Shown here one piece after another: positions 32,838-44,025 of a stretch of DNA of 64,000 bases. This DNA comes from Dactylorhiza incarnata (lineage: Eukaryota; Streptophyta; Magnoliopsida; Asparagales; Orchidaceae), in the NCBI GenBank assembly GCA_033032865.1, contig JAWHQI010000522.1, positions 310,001 through 374,000 on the forward strand, given 5' to 3'. Below the pieces are notes generated by a model. The model did not search any database, was not told where the DNA came from, and saw nothing but the letters and a program-made list of their open reading frames with translations. Each line of letters starts with the position of its first letter. The stretch's first letter is position 1. The position numbers and the translations under genes were made by a program.

Positions 32838-34817
32838 TGTATTATCTAGTTCCCAACCTAAATCACCTAGAGGGGGGTGAATAGGTAATAACTGCGTCTT
32901 TTGGTGAATTAAAAACTTGATGAAATAGAACGCACAGAAAGCAAATCACAATCACAGACGACACAAGAAATTTATAGTGGTTCCCCATTCTTGGGTACTC
33001 CACTTGCCAGCCTCGCCAATCTAGCACCACAACTAGACTTGACTACTTCACTATAACTCGGATCAAGAATGACCCTACAATCTCTGAGTCAACACTCCTA
33101 CAATCTTAGAGACAAATCTCCTACAAACTCAGAGAAAATCTCTCTTACAACTCAGAGAAAAACCTCTCCTACAACTCGGAGACAAACCTCTCCAACAACT
33201 CGGTGAAAACTTCTCCTCCAATCAAATGTAAATTGAGATTGATATAATACTTATCAATACATAAACAGATCTGAAAACCCTGAGAGATCTTCTTCCTTAT
33301 TGAGACTTGAATAGCTTTGACTTGATGTCGATGAGGAAGAATTGAAAATGACTCAGATCTGACCGTCTACGATTCGACTTGATCCAATAGATACAGTAAA
33401 GGATGGAGCAATGATCAATCGAACCTTTTATTCCACTGGATACAATTGATTCAGAACAGTAGATCGATCTCCAGCAATGGCGACAGGCAGTGGCACTTTC
33501 TCGTTCTTCTTGGATCGATAGAGAATTAGGGTTAATGATTTGAATGATTGGTTCCTTGATTAATCCTTAAAAGAGAGCCTTATATAGCTAAGGACTTAAC
33601 GACATGAATTAATGTAGGATTAACCTTAAATGAAATCAGAAGAGCCGTCATATCAGACAAAAGGAATTAATGTCCCGACAAACGGATTGAAAATCACTTA
33701 ATGAACGAAAATACAATTTCTCAAGAACAAATAACTTCTCGAGAAATAGCAGCTTCTACTTCGAGAAAATACATAGAAGGATTTTTGGGAGATATAGATA
33801 AACTTCTCGAGAGATAAAGGATTTCTCGAGAGATGGATGGACTTCTCGTGAACAATTGGCTTCTCAAGAATAACAACCTTTAGAAAAACTTTTCTGACAA
33901 ATGAGAAAGACTTTCCGAGAGACAGACATATTTCTTGAGAGACTGTTTTGATTTCTCGAGAAACTCAAGTCTTGCCGAGAAATCCTTAGAAACTTGAAAT
34001 AAAGGATTGAAAAGGATTTCTCAAGAAAGGAATTTGAAAAACAGCGCAGAGCCAATTCGTCGGCTGAGGAAAATTCATCGAACGGAGATCGAAGAAATCA
34101 CTTCAATTTGTCGAACAACAATCGACGAACGACGATCAATGAAACCACTTCAAATACAGTATAACAGCGATCGACGAAACCACTTCAATTCGTCGAACGG
34201 AGCTCGACAAAATCACTTCAATCTCAGTTTAACACCGATCGACGAAACGACTTCAATTTCAGTATAACGGTGATCGACGAAGCGACTTCGTTTTTAGTAT
34301 AACAGCGATCGACGAAATGACTTCAATTTCAGTATAACAACGATCGATGAAACAACTTCAATTCGTCGAACGGAGCTCGATGAAATCCGAACTCAGAATT
34401 TCGGAATAACTATCCATCGAACGACGCTCAACGAAACCACTTCAATTCGTAGGACGGAGCTCGACGAAATCACAAGATTCATCGAACAAAAAATATACTG
34501 AATACTTAGGAAAAATTTTATTCCTCCTTCTCTTGGACACCAGCTGCAACTCCAAACCATGGGCTTCAATAGTCTTGAAAATGAAATGTATCCCAATAGA
34601 GAGGTCACACATGAGTCAACACCATGTTCCACACAATGAGGAATTACAGTGTATGAAACTTGGCTTATTTACCCAATGTGACCTGACATTGATCTACACT
34701 TAACAATGTGAACCTGCAAGGACAATACTAGAAAGACATCAAATACACTAGCAATTCAATCTTGGTTCAAGGATGACTTTCCACAAATCAAGGTTATTGT
34801 GGATATAATTCCCAACA
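32838..34817 (-). repeat. 3' LTR of element C (1980 bp)
   Basis: On the minus strand it runs TGTTGGGAATT...ATAATACA. Relative to the other LTR it has about 18 extra bases after the CACCCCCC tract and a 6-base G run in place of 11. The TATA box TATATAAGG is at about 33579-33588 (minus). Confidence 0.92.
33716..34490 (-). promoter_or_regulatory. TTCTCGAGAA and TCGACGAA arrays, 3' LTR of C
   Basis: In element orientation a TTCGTCGA/TCGACGAAA array (34490-34060) comes first. Next is an array of TTCTCGAGAA-type dyads (34025-33716), then the TATA box about 130 bases on. The TCGACGAA part has a ~36-base unit with CTTCAATTTCAGTATAACAG. Confidence 0.75.
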
Positions 34818-35028
34818 ATCTCCCCTTATTTGTAGAAGTCAAAATCCTATTCACCAAGATTAATTACATCAATATAAAGCACAAACAAAACACACCATAG
34901 AAGAAAAGATATAAAAGCAGCGAGAGCATCAAAATCAATAACTATATATATATTTAAGATTGTCTGATGAATTAATTTTCACACAATCAGATTGAGTAAA
35001 TGTTTTGATGGGACACATAATCTTTTCT
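34818..35028 (-). other. Polypurine tract and 3' leader of C
   Basis: On the minus strand AAATAAGGGGAGAT stands directly before TGTTGGG of the LTR (34818-34831). The remaining ~200 bases after the ORF3 stop hold no gene. Confidence 0.75.
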
Positions 35029-36253
35029 TCAGGCATTATTTCTTTTCTTCTGTTCTTGTCTTGCAAAATAAGCATATGGCTTAGGATGGTATCTTGGAGG
35101 AGGGGTTGGAGCTGCAGGATTGTTATAACCATAAGTCTTGAAATGTATCCTTCTCTTTGTCATGCTTGTCTCATACTGTTTCCACTTAGTTGTACTGAAG
35201 TAGTATGAAACTTTCATACCACCTTCATCCACTAGCTTGAATGAGTCAAGAATAATTATTTTAGAAACTGGACTCCACACCTTTGGAACATCTTCAGTAG
35301 CAACTTCCTTTCCAGAGCTTGACCCAGGGACAGACCTACTAGCAGATGGCCCTTCTCCATACTTCCTTTTCCTTGAACCAAACACCTTAGACTGAATTTC
35401 AGATTGTTTTGCAGCCCAAATCTGAGAATAGTCAGCAGGAGCTTCATATTCAGGTTGCCCTTCAGGTTTAGGTGAAAATTGAGGTTGAATTGTACACTCA
35501 AGAAAAATCTCATTATGTATCCACACAGCAGTCTTTGTAGTGTGAGCCTTGATATCTGCAACCTGCCTTTGGACACCAGAAGTAACTTGTTCATTATGAA
35601 TTCCCAAGCTTCTTTGAAGTTCAGACAATGAATGATCCAAAAGCTCTGTCATCTTATCCTCCCCCTTTCTGACTACTACAGTAAGGGTTTGGATTACAGA
35701 TTCTTTGAACAAACCAACCTCATCAATAATTTTGAAAGAACTTTCTTCTGCTTTTGATGCCATAGATTCTTGAGTCTTTCTGACCTGTAGAGTTTCTGCC
35801 AACACCCTTGTTACACCCTCAATTGTATGGTCTATAGCTTGTCCACCTTGAATTACAAGCTCTTTGATTTTGTCTGTATTGACTTTAAATTCAGATAGGC
35901 TTCTACTCATTTCTTTTTCAACAACTGATATTCTAGTATGAACTTCCTGAATTGAATTTTCAATCTTTGCACTCTGCTTCTTGAGCAACAACTCAATCTT
36001 ACCTAGAATAGAATCTTCTTCAAACAAAGGTGGAGAAGGAGGTGTAGGAATAACAATAGATCTGAAATCATCTGGAATATCTTCAAGAACCACAGAACTT
36101 ATAACTTTTGGAGAAGAAATTTTAATCACATCACCTTCCTCACAAACTAGCTCTCCTTGAGCATCCTTGTTTGCTTCCAAACAGAACTCTTTCTCCCCCT
36201 CAATATGTGCTGGGGGAGGAGTTAATCCATGAACTGACTCATCATCAGCTTCA
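35029..36253 (-). pseudogene. ORF3 ('env-like' position) of element C, second part
   Basis: This is the C-terminal ~408 residues of the third ORF, cut from its first part by element B. It has an acidic start, then 'SPPLFEEDSILGKIELLLKK' and a long heptad-rich coiled coil (about residues 85-240 of this piece, including 'IEGVTRVLAETLQVRKTQES'). A Ser/Lys linker 'SRKRKYGEGPSASRSVPG' follows. It ends 'PPPRYHPKPYAYFARQEQKK'. The position after pol is that of the so-called env-like ORF of SIRE elements. No signal peptide or clear transmembrane segment is seen, so an envelope role is not supported. The role is unknown. It ends by a stop at 35029-35031. Confidence 0.7.
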
Positions 36254-37853
36254 TGATGAGTCCCAATTATATACACATTTTTGGACTCATCTAGGCCGAT
36301 TATCTAGTCTATGCACTACACTTTATACATGTTTTCGTTCATATTTAATAGCCGTCTATTATTCCACGCTAAGTGCACTTCTAGGCCCGTTCTTGGTGTA
36401 TTTTCTTGTTTATCTTTTTTACTGTCTTTCATGCTGTGTTTTGTGCCACTTTCAGTGGTTTTGATTTGTGTTTATGCTGGAACAGGGGTCGTGCAGGTGT
36501 TCCCGGAATAAATCTGTACAGGAACACTGTGCACGATCACTGGTTATACTGCGCACGACCACTGATCGTGCGCCGCTGATCGTGCGCATTCATTTGCAGC
36601 CCAAAGTTGCTTTCTGAATTTGGTCGTGCGTTGTTACGCACGGTCGTGCGTTCGATCGTGCGTTTTATTATTTTCTGCAGTTTTGTCTTGCAAGTTTTCG
36701 GGCACGGTGCGCACGATCACCAACTTCCAGTGCGCATGACCACTGGTCGTGCGCCACTGATCGTGCGCCCTATTTTCTATAAATATACAGCTCGCAAAAT
36801 TAGGTCGGACAATCAATTCCAGCGCCGTTTTCCCGCTCCAGTGCGCCAGTTTCGCAGCTCCATCGCCGCCCACCTTCAGGAGGTGCGCCGGGCATATTAT
36901 TCACGCCAATCTTGAACCGGAGTATCCTCTAGTCCTCCTCCATTGTCCGTGCACCTCAAAAGCTCCATTTCAAGATACAACTTGCTGCATCCTTGGAGTT
37001 CTACGACGAGATCATGGCCAAAGGCGATTTACGAAGAAGACGGGTCAACTAGAAGGAAGTGACAGTTCCTCTCCGTACCTCGGACGTCAGTAGTGGACCC
37101 AGCTCAGACAAGGCATGACAACCCTTGATTCCGACCGTGAATCCCGACAAGACTTCGTGCCTTGGTTGTAATCTCACCCCCTCTATTTTGTAGTATTTTA
37201 TATCCTATTATTGTGTGTGTATGAACTATGATTGCAAAACCCTTATATTGCATTTTAGTACATTTCATGTCTATGTGAAATTATCTTATGGTTTATGCAA
37301 GTGAGGAGCGCCCCCGTCCATTTTCCATTCTGCTATCGTGTTCGTGTGCCGCACTAGCAATTGCTAGTGGCGTGCTTGTCGACGAGGTGCTGGCGACCCT
37401 CACTCCGCATGCCTACTTGCCCATCCGCCTAGTGAAGCATGGCATAGTGGCCCGTGTAATCCATTTGCCTAACGAAGCAGCGCGCTCAAGGCCTGCACAG
37501 TTCGATTTTGTTTGCCTACTCGTCCATCCTCCCTTTCGAAGCAGCACGCTCAAGGCCTGCCTAGTCTCCCTCCCGCCTAGCGAAGCTTTGCATAGAGGCA
37601 TTGCATAGGAGTAATTATAGTATTTTCTCTTTATTTTCCACAATCCAAAACCCCCATTTCTGCATCCATCCGACTTAAAGGACTTCAATCTCAAGTCCTT
37701 CCTCAATAGTAAACTCCACCTTACTGTGTTCCTTTGAGATCGATACTTGGGGATTCACTCCCACATTTTATATTACTTGAACGATCGGTACACTGCCGTT
37801 TCGTGCCGCAGTCTTGCTACCGCCTATAACGGTGTGCTAAGATTTGCGCATCA
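36254..37853 (+). repeat. 5' LTR of element B (1600 bp)
   Basis: It starts TGATGAGTCC and ends TTTGCGCATCA. The first ~45 bases form an imperfect hairpin, GATGAGTCC...GGACTCATC. The palindrome array is at 36535-36765 and the TATA box TATAAATA at 36778-36785. Confidence 0.92.
36535..36765 (+). promoter_or_regulatory. GCACGACCA/TGATCGTGC palindrome array, 5' LTR of B
   Basis: Facing half-sites GCGCACGACCA and TG(A/G)TCGTGCGC are repeated, together with GGTCGTGCGTT. The array ends about 12 bases before the TATA box. Confidence 0.75.
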
Positions 37854-37859
37854 AGTTTT

Positions 37860-37877
37860 TGGCGTCGTTGCCGGGGA
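37860..37877 (+). other. Primer binding site of element B
   Basis: TGGCGTCGTTGCCGGGGA lies six bases after the LTR end. It differs from the Athila consensus by one base and is the same site as in A. Confidence 0.88.
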
Positions 37878-38009
37878 GCACAGTCGTGTGAGTTTTCTGT
37901 AGAGGGAGAATCTGAGATTATAGCCCTTCCATTTGTGTATTGCATCCTTTCTTTATTTTATTTCTTCTTATTCTGTTTTCCTATTTTTATTAGGTTGCTT
38001 TAGTAAATA

Positions 38010-38900
38010 TTGTTAGGTGTAGTATTGTGCACACTAGTTCTCTTTATTTTGAATCATTTTTATCTTCACACTATGTGGGCTTCGTTTAATATTCGTTGTC
38101 GTTGGTGTGGAGATATCTCTCACGGTAGTGATAGATGTCCAAAGGGAGATAATAGCCCTAGCACTCAAGGCCCAGCATATGGAGCACCGACTTCGTCTGG
38201 TACTCCATATGGTGCGCGTAAGTCCTATGGCTATTCCGCCGAGCCTTTACCATCACACTTCTTTTCGGCTTCAGCTCTTGCTGTGCCAAAGAAGCCCGTA
38301 AGGCAGTGCTTGTTTTGTCAGAGCACAGATCATGCCTTGAAGTATTGTGCTGCCGATCTTCGCCAATTGGACGAGGATAATGAGCCAGATATCCGAATCA
38401 TCCTGACTCCTAACTCTGGCAGTACACCTTCAACATCCGGTTATGTGTCCATTTCACCTTCAAGTTTTGAAGGGTATGATGTGGACACAGTCACCAGATG
38501 TGTGGCTGATCTAGGTTCTGACATGACTGAGCGCATCTCCCCTGTACATATATCACCATGCATAGATTCGATTCTTTGTGAGGAATCGGTGCTTGAGTCT
38601 TTTTGAAGCCCTATCCATCCCCCTGTTGTGCATACTACATTCGTTTCTGACGACATTGTTGAGGATGTGTCGCAGGATGAGGCTGGCGATCAATGTGTTA
38701 TGCCTGCTCCTATGGAGGAGGACAACCTTCTAGGTGAAGAGGAGCTCTCCTCAACACCGGTGGAGGAAGTCCAACTCTTCGGCATGGCCACTGTTGATCC
38801 CGCTGAACCTTGTAGCATTGATGACAATGCAAACATTATTTACTTTCCCAACCTGATGGGAGTGAGACCGGGACAACTCCCCCGCTTCATTTTTATTTAA
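38010..38900 (+). pseudogene. Two-zinc-knuckle, gag-like ORF of element B
   Basis: One frame is open from 38010 to 38900 apart from a single TGA at 38604-38606. The ATG at 38073 ('MWASFNIRCRWCGDISHGSD') is the most likely start. Two CX2CX4HX4C knuckles are intact: 'CRWCGDISHGSDRC' and, about 75 residues on, 'CLFCQSTDHALKYC'. A Pro/Ser-rich part and a long acidic C-terminal part follow. Zinc knuckles bind nucleic acid in Gag nucleocapsid. There is no capsid domain and no pol, so this resembles a gag fragment kept by a parasitic element. A third open piece lies at 38948-39313 in another frame. Coding is supported by the intact knuckles; the role is inferred. Confidence 0.65.
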
Positions 38901-38947
38901 GTCATTCTTCTTGTTTATTTCTTGATCCCCCTTCTTCATCTGAGCCT

Positions 38948-39313
38948 GTGCAGGTTGAGTCTTCACAGGTACCCCAGGAGGACTTGGAGCATGATGCTCA
39001 AGTCAATGAAGAGAGCATCCTCTTATGTGAGGAGGTTGATCCCCCCTCCGTAAAGGAAGCTCCACTCATTGCCTTCTCCTCCTGCTGCCTCCCTGGAGAT
39101 GATACCTTGCTGGGCAAGGATTTAGTTTGTGGTGAGATGAGTGAGCACCAGCTCTCCTCCTCTTCTTACTTCCTATTCCCGCTACCTGTGTTCAGTAGGT
39201 ATTTTTATTTAGGTAGGGGAGTAACCGCTCTATCTCTTTATCGGTACCTGCTACCGACACGCATATTAGAACAGTTACCTGTACATTTCCTTTTTCATAG
39301 ACCCATTAGCTAG
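38948..39313 (+). pseudogene. Downstream acidic frame of element B
   Basis: This 121-residue frame is acidic at first ('QVPQEDLEHDAQVNEESILL') and then hydrophobic. It follows the two-knuckle ORF after ~47 bases in another frame. It may be a frameshifted continuation, or be joined by splicing at ...CTGTGCAG (38953). No family is recognised. Confidence 0.4.
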
Positions 39314-41062
39314 AACTGCTTTAAAGTTGAATAAGTCATGCTGGGATGACAATAACCCCACTAGTTATCTTTCCTTTTCCTGCATTTTTATTTTTCATCA
39401 AGTTTAGTTTAGTTAGTTGTATTTCATTTTGCTTTGTACATTTTCTATTGTTTTTGCGGAGCTCACCCCTGCAGGTCTTTCTTCTAGCTCGCGGATGCTG
39501 CAGCTTTTCCAAGGATTAACGCCAATCTTCTGGTATGCTCACTTGCTGAGCATTGGGTACTCTCTTTCCCTAGACTTCATTTTGAATTTCATGGTTGTAT
39601 CTTTTGTTGGATTGTTTAGATTAAGTCTGGGGGAGAGCCGCTACGTGTTACTCACTGCATGTGCACATGACACTGCATACTAGAAGTACATTTTAGTTCA
39701 GTTTTATAAGTGTTGTTTCATATGCACCGCACACCACTACACCCACTTGAGCGTGTGATTAGCTGTTGGCACGTCGCGAGTCGAATTTTTCTCTTTTGTG
39801 TGATTTGAAAAAATCATTGTGCTGGCTTAGGATTATGAGGCCGAGTAAAATGTTGACTCATGTAGTGCTCCTAGTCGAGTGCTCATGTCTCGCATAGAAA
39901 TTAGTGTATATTCAATTTCTTTTTATGCTTTTAGATTATATTTTTCTATTAGCGTAGATATTGTTTAGTTTACTCAGAAATTGGTGAATCCGGTGTGAAT
40001 CCAACGGTAACATAGGAATGTGTGTAGACGTTCGTTAGCCTCGTATTGCCTGAGTCGGGAGGAAGGATAATCTTTCTCGGTGGCTAAGAACTCGCCCCAA
40101 GCAATTCTTGAAGCATTGGCATAGGATAGTTCTGTTGTGCGAGAATGATGTAGGCCATCATTTTGGCCCGGTTGAGCCTTTGTGCCATTCCTATCATCTT
40201 TTCCTCGTTAGCCCAGTTGTGCCTACCCCATTCTTTTTGTTCAGCTCCACTATTGTTCACCAAAGCCTAAACTCCAATCCTAGTCGCACACCCAAATGCA
40301 AGCATTTTGTTTAAATTTTAAATTGGTGGTGTTGATTGTGGAATACAATGTGAAAATGTGGATGAGCATCCTTGAAAATTTGCTGAAATTGCTAAAGAAA
40401 GAAAAAGAAAATAAGAAAAAAAAATTGAAAAGAAAAAAAAAAGAATGAAATTGTTTAATTGGAAAATCTGTTTGAGATTTGTATTTGGGAGTAGGCGGGG
40501 CACACACCCATGCTCCAAATTAAAATCTGGGCGTGTGGTGCATCCGCGTGTTTTGTGGCTACTTGGATAGTGTTATGCATTTGCTCATTTGGGTTGTTTG
40601 TGCTCTAAGCCTTCATGTTTATATTTGTTTACCTCACCATAACTCAAGCCTCGTTTAAAACCTAAAAGTCCTACCGACTCACGCTATGAACCAATCTAGT
40701 GTCGTGGAGAGAATATGACCGGGCGAGCTTATGGTCTCTGACACCAATGGATTTCAGTGGAGTTTATCTCGAGCCCCGATCTTTGTCCATGCTCACCTCA
40801 GCGTTCAGTTTACTTTCTTCCTATGTACGACCTTATGATTCACCGTGATTCACTTTTTGAGTAAATGTAATATATAAATACGCCCCTAGAAAAGTATAAA
40901 CTAATATGTATAATTAGGAATTTTGTCTACTGTATTTCTACGTGCATGAGCATGCGACTTCGCATGGTACACCGCTTTACAATTTCTATGCCAGTTTATG
41001 TTTTTCTTGTCCACGTAAGAGATGGTTTGCTCGGGACGCGCAAATAGGTAAGTCTGGGGGTG
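39314..41062 (+). other. 3' spacer and polypurine tract of element B
   Basis: This 1.75-kb spacer lacks a credible ORF. Blocks at 40020-40110 and 41010-41062 match the spacer of A in reverse. The polypurine tract AAGTCTGGGGGTG (41050-41062) stands next to the LTR. A shorter AAGTCTGGGGGAGAG at 39624 looks like a second polypurine tract. Confidence 0.65.
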
Positions 41063-42650
41063 TGATGAGTCCCAATTATATACACATTTTTGGACTCATC
41101 TAGGCCGATTATCTAGTCTATGCACTACACTTTATACATGTTTTCGTTCATATTTAATAGTCGTCTATTATTCCACGCTAAGTGCACTTCTAGGCCCATT
41201 CTTGGTGTATTTTCTTGTTTATCTTCTATACTGTCTTTCATGCTGTGTTTTGTGCCTCTTTTAGTGGTTTTGATTTGTGTTTATGCTGGAACAGGGGTCA
41301 TGTAGGTGTTCCCGGTACAAATCTGTACATGAACACTACGAACGATCACTAGTTATACTGCGCACGACCACTGATCGTGCGCCGCTGTTCGTGCGCATTC
41401 ATTTGCAGCCCAAAGTTGCTTTCTGAATTTGGTCATGCGTTGTTACGCACGGTCGTGCGTTCGATCGTGCGCTTTATTATTTTCTGCATTTTTGTCTTGC
41501 AGGTTTTCGCGCACAGTGCGCACGATCACCAACTTCCAGTGCGCACGACCACCGGTTGTGCGCCACTGATCGTGCACCCTATTTTCTATAAATATACAGC
41601 CCGCGAAATTAGGTCGGACAATCAATTCCAGCGCCGTTTTCCCGCTCCAGTGCGCCAGTTTCACCGCTCCATCGCCGCCCACATTCAGGAGGTGCTCCGG
41701 GCTTATTCTTCACGCTAATCTTGAACCGGAGTATCCTATAGGCCTCCTCCATTGTCTGTGCACCTCAAAAGCTCCATTTCAAGATACAACTTACTGCATC
41801 CTTGGAGTTCTCCGGCTAGATCGTGGCCAAAGGCTATTTACGAAGAAGACGGGTCAACTAGAAGGAAGTGACAGTTCCTCTCCGTACCCCGGACGTCAGT
41901 CGTGGACCGAGCTAAGACAAGGCATGACAACCCTTGATTCCGATCGTGAATCCGGACAAGACTTCGTGCCTTGGTTGTAATCTCACCCCCTCTATTTTGT
42001 AGTATTTTATATCTTAATATTGTGTGTGTATGAACTATGATTGCAAAACCCTTATATTGCATTTTAGTACATTTCATGTCTATGTGAAATTATCTTGTGG
42101 TTTATGCAAGTAAGGAGCGCCCCCGTCCATTTTCCATTATGCTATCATGTTCGTGTGCCGCACTAGCAATTGCTAGTGGCGTGCTTGTCGACGAGGTGCT
42201 TGCGACCCTCACTCTGCATGCCTACTCGCCCATCCGCCTAGTGAAGCGTGGCATAGCGGCCCGTATAATCCATTCTCCTAATGAAGCAGCGCGCTCAAGG
42301 CCTGCACAGTTCGATTCCGTTTGCCTACTCGTCCATCCGCCCTTTCGAAGCAGCGCGCTCAAGGCCTGCCTAGTCTCCCTCCCGCCTAGAGAAGCTTTGC
42401 ATAGCGGCATTGCATAGGAGTAGTTGTAGTATTTTCTCTTTATTTTCCACAATCCAAAACCCCCGTTTCCGCATCCATCCGACTTAAAGGTCTTCAATCT
42501 CAAGTCCTTCCTCAATAGTAAACTCCACCTTACTGTGTTCCTTTGAGATCGATACTTAGGGATTCACTCCCACATTTTATATTACTTGAACGATCGGTAC
42601 ACTGCCGTTTCGTGCCGCAGTCTTGCTACCGCCTATAGCGGTGTGCTAAG
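41063..42650 (+). repeat. 3' LTR of element B (1588 bp, end deleted)
   Basis: It is nearly identical to 36254-37853 but stops at GTGTGCTAAG, where the other copy goes on ATTTGCGCATCA. With the missing 12 bases it would be exactly 1600. The TATA box TATAAATA is at 41587-41594, just after the palindrome array at 41345-41578. Confidence 0.9.
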
Positions 42651-43548
42651 AAGTGACAAAGGGGAGAGGCTCCCCCTGGGAATTTACATCTTGAGCATCG
42701 GGAACAAATGGATCAGTTGAAGCTTGATGTTGAACTGGTGGCTGAGCTGGAATTGAAGTAGCTTCTGGAAATGAAGTATTAGAAAGAGGAGCTGGAGCTG
42801 GAGTCACATTCTGATCCTCAGAAGTGACAGAGGGGAGAGGCTCCCCCTGGGAATTTACACCTGCATTGATTGGCTTTGTTATCCTGATGTCCCACCTTTG
42901 AATTGTGGAGACATTTAGCTTCTTCAGATGATAAATGACCATACCCTTGGGCATGTCAAACATTGTAGGGTTAAACTGATTCAAATATAAAGGAAGTATC
43001 CTTGCATAGTTTGGAGCAAGTAGACTTGCTTTAATTTTAGAAAGGAGAAGTGTGGTCCAGTCACATTTCTTCCCAGTCACCACTGCAATCATCAGACAGA
43101 AGACATCTCTAGAGACATATCCTAAACTTCCTGTTTTGCAGAGAAGGACCTTAGAAACAATGTCTACCAGTAGCTTTCCAACACCATTCATCCTCTGTCT
43201 TCTAACAGATGTATCAGCCTTATATAAACCAAAAAATGTCATAGTTCTAGCCCAATCAAGATCATCTTCAGAGTCTATTACTGGTAGCCTCAGATATTTG
43301 GTTGAAATCTTGATCTTCAGATTGTCCACAAAAGATATTAACATTTTTCCCTCCTTTACTACTTTCGCATTGATAAAGAACTCTTCAACTTCTCTGAACA
43401 GAATTCGACAAGGGTGTTCCAAAATGAAAGACAACCCGGCTGCATCTAGGAGATAGAATAAGTTTTGAAAATCATCTGAATGATCGCTCAACCCTAACCT
43501 TTCAAGCTCACTGCCGACGCCTATCTTAGCTCAGAGACCAGGAGCCAT
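42651..43548 (-). pseudogene. ORF3 ('env-like' position) of element C, first part
   Basis: An ATG at 43548 is in frame with the main open stretch, but codon 6 is a stop (TGA). From 43491 the frame is open to the B junction. The N-terminal ~190 residues look like a folded domain ('LLDAAGLSFILEHPCRILF', 'ISTKYLRLPVIDSEDD', 'TGSLGYVSRDVFCLMIAVVT'). They resemble uncharacterised proteins that are abundant in some Lamiales genomes, which I take to be Sirevirus ORF3 products. A Pro/Ser-rich part follows with the phrase 'SQGEPLP.VTS' twice (42823-42860, 42651-42697). The product's role is unknown. A promoter-like module lies directly upstream (43690-44025). Confidence 0.65.
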
Positions 43549-43701
43549 CAAAACGAGTCGGAGATCTTGTGCTGATAGGGAGAAATCGCGAGAAGAAGTG
43601 AACCAAATGCCGAATGACTCGAGAAGAAGATGAACAGTCGAAGGGCTTTCGAGAAGAAATGGAAGGGGGTTTGCGTGAACATCAATTCATTCGAGATTTT
43701 C

Positions 43702-44025
43702 TATTTATAGTTTTGATTTGATTTGACATTTAAATGAATTTTATTTAACATTTAAGTAACAGCTGCGTACCTGCCCTTTCGTATTCCCAAAAATAAGAAT
43801 TTCTGAAATTCAAAAATAAATGCCATTTCTCGAGAAGTTAAATGATGTCTCGAGAAATCAAATAATTCAGCAGACTCATCTTCGCAAGGTCATTTCTCGA
43901 GGGATAACTCCATTTCTCGAGAAGTATAATATAATTTTTGAGAACTACTAAGATTCTGTCATTTTAGCCTTTTTCACCAGAGAAACACCATTTCTCGAGA
44001 GTTGAATTCCATTTCTCGAGAAGTC
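43702..44025 (-). promoter_or_regulatory. Candidate internal promoter ahead of ORF3 in element C
   Basis: On the minus strand six to seven TTCTCGAGAA-type dyads (44021-43827) are followed after ~118 bases by CTATAAATAG (43710-43701), which lies about 155 bases before the ORF3 ATG. The LTRs of C have the same dyads ~130 bases before their own TATA box. Confidence 0.5.

Larger units (their letters stand above)
36254..42650 (+). mobile_element. Element B: non-autonomous Athila-type element with a two-zinc-knuckle ORF
   Basis: Two LTRs of the K/A family (36254-37853, 41063-42650) flank a 3.2-kb internal region. It has an Athila primer site, a short coding region with two CCHC knuckles, a non-coding spacer related to that of A, and a polypurine tract. 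It has no protease, RT or integrase. It interrupts ORF3 of C. The last 12 bases of the 3' LTR and the right target duplication are missing. Confidence 0.9.

Noticed and set aside
36254..36276. ORF3 of C starting with M-Y-I-I-G at 36276
   Set aside because: The first residues are coded by the LTR of B; the real frame comes from the other side of B at 42651.
43827..44021. TTCTCGAGAA read as heat-shock elements
   Set aside because: Heat-shock sites need alternating GAA units with two-base gaps (TTCnnGAA); here the halves are four bases apart.
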